A stretch of 33,172 bases of DNA, taken from Planctomycetota bacterium. Its GTDB lineage: Bacteria; Planctomycetota; UBA8742; UBA2392. The notes beneath the pieces were generated by a model, which made no database searches, was not told where the DNA came from, and saw only the letters and a list, made by a program, of their open reading frames with translations. The DNA lies in contig JADZFR010000046.1 in assembly GCA_020849795.1 (NCBI GenBank), positions 1 through 33,172 of the forward strand, given 5' to 3'. The translations under genes and the position numbers were made by a program. Shown here piece by piece: positions 1 to 7,697 of the stretch. Within the stretch, counting starts at the first letter, position 1; the number at the start of each line of letters is the position of its first letter.

Positions 1-2311
1 CGAACACCCGGTTCATGTTCAGCGTCAGCACCAGCCGCTTGCGTAGCTCGTCCTGTTCAAACAGTACCGGCGAAATCACGATCTTCTTCGACGCCATGAA
101 CTGGTCGGCAATACCTATCAACTGGGCCAGCAACATCTCGCGGCTACCCTTCCAGTTCGTGGAGAAACTCTCGAACAGGTCAGCAGCGGTCTGGAACACG
201 ATCCGCTGCATCCGCTGCTTTCGGGCAAGCTCCTCAAGCTGAATCTGGGTGATCTTCGAGAGGTCGGGCTTGCCATCCACCGTGGGGGCCATCTCGGCAA
301 GGGCGCGGGTTTCCAGCGCGTTGATCTCCAGGGGCGGCACCGATGCCATATCGAGCGTCAGCTTGGGTTTCAGCACCGTGTCTACGCGGATGATGTTGGG
401 CCAACTGATCTCGAATGCCTGCTTGCTGGGCAGGGGCTCCACGCGGGTCTTTGGTGTCGGCGGTGGCGGCGGGGCACCTTCGCCGCCTTCATGTGGAAGA
501 AACGTGAACGGCACGCCGAAAATGTTGACGTGCTCGGCACGGAACATCGTGCGGCCATGTTCGTCCTGATATGGGTCGTAGCTCGTGCGGCGAAGGCCGC
601 GACCGACAACCTGTTCGCAAAGCAACTGGCTGGAGAACGCTCGCAGGCCCATGATGTGCGTGACGGTCTTGGCGTCCCAACCTTCCGACAGCATCCCGAC
701 GGAAATGACGTTTTGAATCTTCTCGCCCGGCTTGCCCTCGCGGCCAACGGTGTCCACCTGTTGCCGCAATAGCTCGGCCTGCTGTTTCTTGGTCAGCTTC
801 TTGGCCTTGGGTACTTCCTCGTCGTCGCCGTCCTCGTCTGCATCACCGTTCGCCTGCACTTCTACGACCTCGGTTTCGGCCTCGGCTTTGTCGAGTACCT
901 TGCTGTCGATGTGCAGGGCTCGCTCCGGGTCGCAAAGCTCTTGAATGTCGATCTTGGCGTGATCGAAGGCGTACTTCACCCGCGCCGCCGTTTCCGTGCG
1001 GTTGGCAACGGTAATCATCACCGGCGGCACCGGGTGCCCCGCCTTCTCCCAGTCTTGTTTGGTGTCCAGCCAGTCCTTGCCCAGCAGGTAGTAGGCGTTG
1101 CGTACCAAGTCCGGTAGCGGTTCGTGCTCCTCGGCCTTCTGGAGCGCGTCCTTCACATGCCGGTAGATGTGGTACAGCTTGCTCTTGTAGCTCTGGGCGT
1201 CCGGCAAGGCGTCGTCGCGGATCACCACTCGTGGCGTCTTCACAAGGCCGGACTCAATGGCGTCGTTCAGGCTGAAATCGCTGACGATCCAGTTGAACAG
1301 CGCCTCTTCGGTGCTCTTCTTGCCGCTTGGCACGAACGGCGTGGCCGAGAAGTCGAAGCAGCGCATGATCCCGCAGACGCTGTGGATGCGATCCAAACCG
1401 CCAAGCCACTTCGTGGCCTCGTCAAGTTCGTCCTTGGAGACGCCCTTCAAGCTCTCGCCGGGCTTGATGCGCCATGCGTGGTGCGCCTCATCGTTGAGCA
1501 CGATCAGGTTCTTCGTCTTCGCCATCTCGCCAAGCACGCCAGCTACATAAGCCCGGTCGCTCTTGGCACCGCGCTTGTCCACGGTGCGGCGCTTGGCGAT
1601 CTGCTCTTCGCTCTCCCAGTTCAGCGTGTGCCAGTTCTCGATCAGCACGCTGCCCTGTCGCAGCTTGTCGCGCAGAGCCTGCGGCACCACGTTGAACTCG
1701 TCGTAGTAGTTCCCAGGCCCAGACAGTTGCAGCACGCTCAGCCGGTTCTTCACCGTCAGGCCGGGGGCGACGATGAACACGTTCTTTGAAAAGCGAGTGT
1801 CCTGCGGGTACGTGACCTTGTTGAGCACCTGCCATGCGATGGTCATCGCCATCACGATGGTCTTGCCCGCGCCGGTGGCCATCTTGCAGCACAGCCGCTC
1901 AAACGGCCCGCCGTCGCCGTCGAGCACGATGCCTTGCTTTTCCGCAGGCGAGGCTTCGACCCACCAGATCAGCGTCTCAATGGCCTCAAGCTGGCAGAAG
2001 AAAAAGCGGTGATCCTCGCGCTCTCCAGGATCAACCCAGTGCTCCAGCAGGCGCTTGGAAATTCCCGAAGCGCCGGGCCAGCCGCGAGCCCGCCAGTCGT
2101 CCACGCGCTCCCGAATGCGATTGACCGGTTCAAGCTCGCGGAAAATGCCGGGGTCGTCAAAGCTCTGGCTGTCCTCGGTGGCCACCACATAGCCCGCAGG
2201 CCGCCGACCTTCCTTGAGCTTGAACTGCTGGGTCTCGCGTTCATAGGTCCAATGGGCAGCAGGCCGCTCAAACGGCGAGTTGATTATGAGTTGGTCGATC
2301 TTGCCCGCCAT
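1..2311 (-). CDS. res: Type III restriction enzyme Res-like helicase subunit (partial, 3' end missing)
   Basis: An open frame runs from the ATG at 2311-2309 to the window edge, giving about 770 residues without the C-terminus. It is a superfamily 2 helicase: Walker A MATGAGKT at residues 144-151, DEAH at 274-277 inside LNDEAHHAW, a FDFSATPF motif III near 320, SEGWDAKTV near 540, and motif VI VVGRGLRR at 568-575. This set and spacing is that of type III Res subunits, which translocate on DNA with ATP and cut through a C-terminal PD-(D/E)XK domain. That domain would lie beyond base 1 and cannot be checked. The start overlaps the stop of the upstream AlbA_2 gene by one base (TGATG), indicating translational coupling. 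The methyltransferase partner is separated from it by four or five other genes, which is unusual, since mod and res are normally neighbours. Confidence 0.9.
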   Translation of the reverse strand, partial: MAGKIDQLIINSPFERPAAHWTYERETQQFKLKEGRRPAGYVVATEDSQSFDDPGIFRELEPVNRIRERVDDWRARGWPGASGISKRLLEHWVDPGEREDHRFFFCQLEAIETLIWWVEASPAEKQGIVLDGDGGPFERLCCKMATGAGKTIVMAMTIAWQVLNKVTYPQDTRFSKNVFIVAPGLTVKNRLSVLQLSGPGNYYDEFNVVPQALRDKLRQGSVLIENWHTLNWESEEQIAKRRTVDKRGAKSDRAYVAGVLGEMAKTKNLIVLNDEAHHAWRIKPGESLKGVSKDELDEATKWLGGLDRIHSVCGIMRCFDFSATPFVPSGKKSTEEALFNWIVSDFSLNDAIESGLVKTPRVVIRDDALPDAQSYKSKLYHIYRHVKDALQKAEEHEPLPDLVRNAYYLLGKDWLDTKQDWEKAGHPVPPVMITVANRTETAARVKYAFDHAKIDIQELCDPERALHIDSKVLDKAEAETEVVEVQANGDADEDGDDEEVPKAKKLTKKQQAELLRQQVDTVGREGKPGEKIQNVISVGMLSEGWDAKTVTHIMGLRAFSSQLLCEQVVGRGLRRTSYDPYQDEHGRTMFRAEHVNIFGVPFTFLPHEGGEGAPPPPPTPKTRVEPLPSKQAFEISWPNIIRVDTVLKPKLTLDMASVPPLEINALETRALAEMAPTVDGKPDLSKITQIQLEELARKQRMQRIVFQTAADLFESFSTNWKGSREMLLAQLIGIADQFMASKKIVISPVLFEQDELRKRLVLTLNMNRVF

Positions 2312-4230
2312 CAGTTGGCCACCTCTTTGCCGCTTTGCTTCGCCACATATCGCTGCTTCGGGTGCGTAGGGTCATCGGGGTACTCATACCCCAACACGCC
2401 GTCTCGAATCATCGGCTGGAGATACTTTTCGAGCAGCCACGGGACATTACGCTTTAGCTTCTTCGCTAGGTCCTGCGTTCGCTGGGGCTCCATCCGGCAG
2501 AGGAGTACGATTGCCTGCCGCATGATCTCCGGCTTGGCTCGCTGTCCGATCTGTTTCAGGAACGCCTCCACTTCCGCCCTAAACTGGGGAGTTGCCGCCT
2601 CCTTACCGGATAAGCTCTCGTCCTTACCTGATAAGTTTGCCTCCTTACCGGATAAGTTCCCTCGGCTAACCGCAAAGTCTCCGGTCAAAACCGGAGTGAC
2701 CTCAATTGCATTCTTGTTCGGCAGCGACTCCAGAAACCGTGTTCCGGGAACGTAGAACGTGGCGCTACCCTGCCCCTGTCGCTCCAAAAGCTCGTGCTTT
2801 GTCAGACGTTGAAGGCCCTTGCTGGCGGTCAGCGTGTCCACCCCGTTGATGTCGCGGTACACCGAGTTGTCCATGAAACCAAGCTCGCGCAGCACGATCA
2901 GAGCCTTCGCGTCGTCCCCCTCCAAGCCAAGGTCCTTGAACGAGCCAAGCCATGCGACATCGGCCTCGTTCAGCAGATGGTGCGCCAACAGCGTCACCGT
3001 GAACAAGTCCCGTGCCCGATCCGAAGCAAAGGTCGGTGCGCTTAGGTTGGCCTCACGCATCAACGCCCGCATGGTCTTGATGCCGGTCCCCTTGTTCTCG
3101 GCGAAATTCAGGTCTCGCAGAACCGCCGCGACGTACTCGTTGCGCGTCCTCGATCCCGGAGTTCCCAGGCGATCTTCCGGCACCAGTGAAAAGCCGGGGC
3201 TGCGAATCTCGATGCGGTTGGCGTAGCGAATGATCTGCACGGCCTCGCGCACCCGGTAGTTCCGGTGCATCACGGCATTCACCACGGCTTCACGCAGCAC
3301 GCGATAGGGAATGGCCGGAATATCCTTCCGGTGCAGCGTGCCTTCGGGCAGCGAGAACGCCTTGGGCAGGTCTCCAAACACCTGTCCGACAATGCGGGAG
3401 ACCGACAGCAACAATGGCTCCAGATAGTCGATGGCCACGTATCTGTGTTCAGGGTCCTCGACCCACTCCCGACCGGGAACTTGGATGTAATCTACCCGAT
3501 GCATCGGGCACAGCCGTCGCAGTGCCACGGCCTTGGCGAACAGCACCAGACCGGCAACGGTTACTTTGAGGCCGCCGTCTGTTCGCCGAACGGCGCCCAG
3601 CGCCAAGAGCAATCCTTCGTCGTCTTCGGCAAGCTCCGGGGCGTCGGGCTTGATTTCCTTGCGGAGCCTTCGGTACTCGGCAATGGCCTTGGGGTCTATG
3701 TCATCCAAGGTGGCATCAGCGACAATGCTCTGGTCGTAGCTGCGACCCTTTCGGCCCTCGAAGAACTCTTCAAGATCGTCGGAGGTGCAGCGAATGTCGC
3801 TGGCACCGACGCGCCGGAAACTCCCGTTCTGCACCCCTCGGCTCTTGATGAAGACGGGCTTGCTGTGGGCGTCGGCCTCGGGGATGTAGGTGACGAGCAG
3901 TTTCTTGCCCTCACGCTCGGCCATTTCAAACTGCGGAGTGACCGGCGGGTCCATACCGTCGCGGCACTGGGTCACGATCTCGCTCTGTAGCTTGCCGATG
4001 TCAGGCACGCCAGCGATGGAGAACTTGCGCTCAAAGAGGTTGCGCTTTGTGGCGGCCAGGTCCTCGGCGATGCCGAAGATCAAGTAGCCGCCTTCCTGCC
4101 CCGGCTCGTTCGAGAACGCGGAGACGGTTTCAAGCGCGGACTTCCCAAGCTCGCTGCCGCGCTTGACCTCGATGCTCACGGACTCATCGCCCGCAAGCAG
4201 CTTCTCCCAAAGTTCGTCGAACGTCAGCAT
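2311..4230 (-). CDS. AlbA_2 (Schlafen-type) DNA-binding domain + GHKL-like ATPase protein
   Basis: A 639-residue protein. Residues 1-160 resemble the AlbA_2/divergent AAA-4 domain (acidic/basic ESVSIEVKRG at 16-25, GGYLIFGIAED at 48-57). Residues 300-400 match the RecG-like C-terminal ATPase fold often named HATPase_c_4: REAVVNAVMHRNY at 313-325, with the Asn of the N box, and ENKGTGIKTM at 378-387. The rest looks like winged-helix segments. An in-frame 7-residue repeat, LSGKEAN/LSGKDES/LSGKEAA, sits at 526-546. Proteins of this architecture act as ATP-binding regulators or nucleases and are frequent in defence islands. The start is supported by AAGGA 5 bases upstream. Its stop overlaps the res start by one base, so it probably works with Res. 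Its exact biochemical activity is not known from sequence. Confidence 0.82.
   Translation of the reverse strand: MLTFDELWEKLLAGDESVSIEVKRGSELGKSALETVSAFSNEPGQEGGYLIFGIAEDLAATKRNLFERKFSIAGVPDIGKLQSEIVTQCRDGMDPPVTPQFEMAEREGKKLLVTYIPEADAHSKPVFIKSRGVQNGSFRRVGASDIRCTSDDLEEFFEGRKGRSYDQSIVADATLDDIDPKAIAEYRRLRKEIKPDAPELAEDDEGLLLALGAVRRTDGGLKVTVAGLVLFAKAVALRRLCPMHRVDYIQVPGREWVEDPEHRYVAIDYLEPLLLSVSRIVGQVFGDLPKAFSLPEGTLHRKDIPAIPYRVLREAVVNAVMHRNYRVREAVQIIRYANRIEIRSPGFSLVPEDRLGTPGSRTRNEYVAAVLRDLNFAENKGTGIKTMRALMREANLSAPTFASDRARDLFTVTLLAHHLLNEADVAWLGSFKDLGLEGDDAKALIVLRELGFMDNSVYRDINGVDTLTASKGLQRLTKHELLERQGQGSATFYVPGTRFLESLPNKNAIEVTPVLTGDFAVSRGNLSGKEANLSGKDESLSGKEAATPQFRAEVEAFLKQIGQRAKPEIMRQAIVLLCRMEPQRTQDLAKKLKRNVPWLLEKYLQPMIRDGVLGYEYPDDPTHPKQRYVAKQSGKEVAN
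2600..2662 (-). repeat. Three tandem 21-bp repeats inside the AlbA_2 gene
   Basis: Three 21-base units at 2600-2620, 2621-2641 and 2642-2662 share the core CCTTACCGGATAAG, with one T/G change in the middle copy. They keep the reading frame and encode a heptad starting LSGK three times. Repeat-number change by slippage or recombination would alter linker length without breaking the frame. Confidence 0.85.
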
Positions 4231-4266
4231 CCTTGTCCTTGGCTGGCTACCATCGCAGTTCCCATG

Positions 4267-4443
4267 TCAAGCTTGGTGACTCTTCTTTGGATTGGGAGGC
4301 AATTGGAGGTCGAGTTGGAGGCAATTGGAGGTCGAAATGTAGGTTTGTGCGGTCTCGCGGCGCAGACCGGTGGTGCGCTTGAACTCCAAGGCTTCGGACT
4401 CGCCAGCCTTGGCCAGTTCGCGGATGTTTGCTTCGCTAAGCAA
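4267..4443 (-). pseudogene. Truncated AlbA_2 domain remnant
   Basis: On the minus strand this stretch can be read from a TTG at 4443 to a TGA at 4267, 58 codons. The first 33 residues contain LSEANIRELAKAG followed by ESEALEFKRTTGLRRETAQT, a textbook AlbA_2 N-terminus (ESxxLEFKxxxG...). Homology then stops and the frame continues into Leu/Gln-rich sequence made by a duplicated 19-base unit. There is no ATG and the frame is closed by a TGA just upstream (at about 4470). I read it as the 5' end of a second, deleted AlbA_2 gene trapped between the NACHT gene and the intact AlbA_2 gene. A short expressed peptide cannot be excluded. Confidence 0.6.
4295..4335. repeat. Two direct 19-bp repeats with 3-bp spacer
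   Basis: GGAGGCAATTGGAGGTCGA occurs at 4295-4313 and again at 4317-4335, separated by GTT (22-base period). It sits exactly where the AlbA_2 similarity of the remnant ends, so it may mark the scar of the deletion. Confidence 0.85.
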
Positions 4444-4556
4444 GTCAGGTCTCCAGAGTCTACAGACTCACCGACCGAAAACAGTCCATGTGGGAGTTGA
4501 AAGTCTTGTCAAACGTCGGGTTCGGTAAGACCAAAGCATCCCCTGCTCCGGCAAGA

Positions 4557-6827
4557 TCAACTGAACTGGCTCAAGAACTTCTCGAAGTCACCCTTGGCAC
4601 TTTCCATCGCGTCATTGACCTCCTTTAGCGTTACGCCGAGGCGGAAACGACGCTGATGCCCACCACCTCTATTCGCAATTTCCTCCAGAACGCCGTGATC
4701 CAGTAGACGAGGAAGTGTCTCGTCTATGAACTGCTGTCCGTGATCACTCAGTTTCATGCGAATCACACTCTCACTCATGTGGGTGCTACGCATGAAGTAA
4801 CGAACCAGTTTCTCAACGCAAACCAGCTCGAAGTCGGGTTCCTTGCCCTTCTGAAGTGGGGGCGTTGGAACGCTGGTTGTAAACGTCACCCCGGAACCCT
4901 CAAGGTGTTGTCGAATCTCAGCGGGGTCGAAGATATCCCGATCCCGCCCCTTTGGTTTCAACGAATCCACATTGCAGTCCGAGAACACGGTTTTCTCGAA
5001 GTGCGAGGTATCGGTCATGCGAAGCTCTGCAAACCTGCAAGACTTGAAAGTGCAGTTCCTGACCTGAGCATTATCGAGGCTGGTAGGCGCGAAGTAGGAC
5101 TTGTGGAACTCAAGCCCACCGAGTCTCTTGTCCAGCAGGGCATCGTGTCCAAATGCGAAGCCCGAGACGGTCAATCCTCCGCCGTCGATCCCGCTCACGA
5201 GGCGGATAAGCAATGCGGCGACGTTTTCGTGTGTGAATGAGGCTTGCGCATCCATTGCGGCGACAGCCAGCAGGAACTTGACTGCCCCTAATCGGTCTAG
5301 TGCCGCGTCTCTTGTCAGCGCACGGAAAAGTGCCTGCATTGCGTCGGCGGGTAGAGGGCCACGCCGCAAGGTTCCGAGAACCTCAGCCTTGGCAATGTCG
5401 GTCATTGGCCGAATCTGACGTGCGATGGCCTCGCCGAGAAAGAACAAGCGAAACTCGTCATGGTCGAATTCGAGCGCGTCTGCTGCATTCGCCGAGGGGA
5501 CTAGCATTGCATGGCCACGAATGCGTTCCCTAACTTGCTGCGCTTGAACTGCACCCTTGCGGGCCGTTTCGCAATAGAAATCGGCAGTGAACTCCAGAAC
5601 GTCGCGCTTGCAGAAATCGACCTTGCTTTCCCACATGGACAAAGCGACTAGAGACAGCAGTTCGCAGTGCTCATCGACTGACAGCAGCGGAGTCCGCAGT
5701 TCGTTCGCCTGGTCGCTGTAAAGCCATTTCTCGTGTGCCTCCCGTTCGACAAGTCCTCGCACAAAGACTGAAAAGAAATCGCTACCCGACCGCTGAAGTT
5801 GAGTAAGGAATCCGTCCAGCGTGGGGCTCTCGACGGCGACATCGACGAGACGCCTTACCAAGACGGCTCGCGTCAGCAATGCATGATCCGGTGTAAGGCG
5901 TTCGCTTACTCTCCGATGCAGTTCATCGGCCTCCCGAATGCCTCGATTGATGCAATAATTGACGAACTGACGCTTCGCCCATCGATGGAGTTCCAACTTG
6001 GCAAAGCCGACCGAGTAGCCTTTGATCGTATCGAACAGGCGTTCCTGTGCTCGAAGGTTTTCAAACTCGAAATACGCCTTGCGGGCCGCAATCAGAACCG
6101 CCCCTTGAGAGTTGAGCGAACCGACCAGTATACCCATAGCCGACAGTGCTTCGCCGGAACTACTTTCGACGAACATCTCCTCAAAGCCGTCGAACGCGGG
6201 GACGATGACACCCATCCTTACCAAGGCAAGAAACGAGTTGAAGTAGAGGAACGGAAATCGATAGCGGTTCTGCATGACGCCGACGGTAATGTCGTCGAAT
6301 CGAAGGAAGTGTCGTCCCCCGAGGGGGATGGGCACTAGCAACCAGTCAGCTTCGGCCTCAATAAACCGTTGTGCTTGTGTTCGAGCCAACTCGTTGATCA
6401 GCGTCGTCTTTCCTTCGCCTGCATCGCTGGTGATGTAGAGAACCGTAGTTTCCAACGGACTGCGCTGATTGAGCGCAGTCAACGTAAGCTGGAGCCCATC
6501 TTCCGAAGGCTCGGGGCGATCAACTTGCCTCTGTTCTAACGTTGGAAGATAGGAGACGCCTGGAGAAACAAAGTTAGGAGTTTGAGAAATGGAGTCCCTG
6601 AGCCGTGAGGCTAGCAGGGGCAACTTGGCCAAGCGTTTGAGAATCCACTTGCTTGCCGGTTCAGCGCCGGAACCTTCGTTGACGTACACGTCGCCGGAGA
6701 TGGCCGTGATCTTGGCGTTGATTACGTCGCCGTTGACCGCGATCCCAAAACTCTCCCTGTCAAACAAGAGTTCGGTGCCGGGGTCGGCGAAAGTCTTCAC
6801 GATGGCCTTGAACTCTGTGATTTGCAT
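4557..6827 (-). CDS. NACHT-type STAND NTPase with pentapeptide-like and winged-helix C-terminus
   Basis: A 756-residue protein. Residues 1-100 form an unassigned N-terminal domain. A P-loop follows at 134-142 (SDAGEGKTT, Lys140, Thr141). The Walker B region VIVPAFDGFEEMF at 207-219 has the DGFEE signature typical of NACHT modules, and IAARKAYF at 246-253 fits the sensor position. After the ATPase part come helical repeats, then a stretch rich in CTFKSCRF-like steps that resembles a few pentapeptide repeats (about 590-640), and a C-terminal winged-helix-like segment. Bacterial NACHT proteins are known anti-phage NTPases that sense infection and trigger an effector. No recognised effector domain is fused here, so the neighbouring NYN nuclease is an attractive partner (inference). 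The start follows the NYN stop by 2 bases, with GGAGC 8 bases upstream. Confidence 0.78.
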   Translation of the reverse strand: MQITEFKAIVKTFADPGTELLFDRESFGIAVNGDVINAKITAISGDVYVNEGSGAEPASKWILKRLAKLPLLASRLRDSISQTPNFVSPGVSYLPTLEQRQVDRPEPSEDGLQLTLTALNQRSPLETTVLYITSDAGEGKTTLINELARTQAQRFIEAEADWLLVPIPLGGRHFLRFDDITVGVMQNRYRFPFLYFNSFLALVRMGVIVPAFDGFEEMFVESSSGEALSAMGILVGSLNSQGAVLIAARKAYFEFENLRAQERLFDTIKGYSVGFAKLELHRWAKRQFVNYCINRGIREADELHRRVSERLTPDHALLTRAVLVRRLVDVAVESPTLDGFLTQLQRSGSDFFSVFVRGLVEREAHEKWLYSDQANELRTPLLSVDEHCELLSLVALSMWESKVDFCKRDVLEFTADFYCETARKGAVQAQQVRERIRGHAMLVPSANAADALEFDHDEFRLFFLGEAIARQIRPMTDIAKAEVLGTLRRGPLPADAMQALFRALTRDAALDRLGAVKFLLAVAAMDAQASFTHENVAALLIRLVSGIDGGGLTVSGFAFGHDALLDKRLGGLEFHKSYFAPTSLDNAQVRNCTFKSCRFAELRMTDTSHFEKTVFSDCNVDSLKPKGRDRDIFDPAEIRQHLEGSGVTFTTSVPTPPLQKGKEPDFELVCVEKLVRYFMRSTHMSESVIRMKLSDHGQQFIDETLPRLLDHGVLEEIANRGGGHQRRFRLGVTLKEVNDAMESAKGDFEKFLSQFS

Positions 6828-6829
6828 GA

Positions 6830-7555
6830 CTACAGCTCCACTTCGTACAGGGTGGCTCCGCCATGCGGGAATCTAGCGCGGCGGTTGTTGGGCTTTGGAT
6901 AACACCGCACAACTGCGCGGTCACGCAGCAGAATCGTCCGAAGGGGCGGTAGAAAGTCGTCGTCCCCGCTGATCAAGATGATCCAGCCTGTCGGAAGGGC
7001 GGATGCATGAATCAGGTCGCAAGTAAGCATCGTGTCCACGATCTTCTGTTCGTGGCGGTACAGCAATTCGCAGGTGGCCACTGTACACCCGGCTTTCGGA
7101 CACTTGCCGCTCTTGAGCAGTGTCTTCACTTGCGGCAGAAGGCATGCCGCATCAGTGCATCCGACAGTGGCGGGCTCCTCAACTCGGATGTCTGGAGGCT
7201 TCCCCTTACGTCGGAACGTGTTGAAGAGGTGATGGCCTGGCTCCTGCAAGAGCGAAACGGCGAGTTCGGCATTCGTGTGCATTGCAAGCGTCGCTCCGTT
7301 CGTTAGCGGAATGCGAACAATCACCGGAAAGTCCTTCTGAAGCTCGACCGTGAGGTCTTCTGCCATGCGAGTAATGGACTCTCCCTCGTACCAGCCACCG
7401 TACACCCGCACTTCGCACCGGCCCCTCGTCTCCGAAGTGTCCCAAGGAACTTGGACAAGCGTCTTGGTCAGGACATCCAGCACACCCGCTTCCTTCTGCC
7501 TCGGGTGCAAGTTGTCGTAGTCCACGAAGACCGTTGCAAGCCAATGATCGCTCAT
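6830..7555 (-). CDS. NYN-domain (PIN-like) putative RNase
   Basis: A 241-residue protein when started at the ATG at 7555, which has GGGGAAGG about 7 bases upstream; a longer frame extends upstream but reads like noise. Conserved NYN/LabA features are visible: FVDYDNLHP at 10-18 (Asp12, Asp14), VDTMLTCDLI at 173-182 and ISGDDDFLP at 195-203, which together supply the acidic metal-binding site of PIN-like nucleases. Six cysteines between 133 and 179 (C133, C138, C152, C157, C162, C179) suggest an inserted zinc-binding loop. NYN proteins are usually metal-dependent ribonucleases. The start overlaps the stop of the small ORF upstream by 4 bases (ATGA) and the NACHT gene follows by 2 bases, so it is embedded in the operon. 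It is a plausible toxic effector of the system. Confidence 0.8.
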   Translation of the reverse strand: MSDHWLATVFVDYDNLHPRQKEAGVLDVLTKTLVQVPWDTSETRGRCEVRVYGGWYEGESITRMAEDLTVELQKDFPVIVRIPLTNGATLAMHTNAELAVSLLQEPGHHLFNTFRRKGKPPDIRVEEPATVGCTDAACLLPQVKTLLKSGKCPKAGCTVATCELLYRHEQKIVDTMLTCDLIHASALPTGWIILISGDDDFLPPLRTILLRDRAVVRCYPKPNNRRARFPHGGATLYEVEL

Positions 7556-7695
7556 GAACGGCCTTCCCCATCGGACTCGGTTGTGTCGTTTCGGAGGCTG
7601 CAAGAGGTCGGTGTGGGCGCAAGGGTCTCGCGTAGAACGGCGAGCGAGCGGGACTTGCGTTCCACGCGCCATTTCTTGTTATCGTCGTGAGCCAA
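7552..7695 (-). CDS. Small 47-residue ORF between mod and the NYN gene
   Basis: Starting at a TTG at 7695 (2 bases after the mod stop), with GGAGG about 10 bases upstream, a 47-residue frame begins AHDDNKKWRVERKSRS, is basic at the N-terminus and Thr/Ser-rich at the C-terminus. It ends in a TGA that overlaps the ATG of the NYN gene (ATGA). The tight fit on both sides argues for translation, either of a true small protein or as a coupling leader. I recognise no family. The non-ATG start and lack of detectable homologues by eye keep confidence moderate. Confidence 0.42.
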   Translation of the reverse strand: MAHDDNKKWRVERKSRSLAVLRETLAPTPTSCSLRNDTTESDGEGRS

Positions 7696-7697
7696 GG

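Noticed and set aside
4456..4469. GAGTCT-AC-AGACTC palindrome as terminator after the NACHT gene
   Set aside because: Short stem with an impossible 2-base loop and no T-run; not enough for a terminator call.
4264..4500. Plus-strand frame of 78 residues opposite the AlbA_2 remnant
   Set aside because: It is the shadow of the minus-strand AlbA_2 sequence and of the duplicated 19-base unit.
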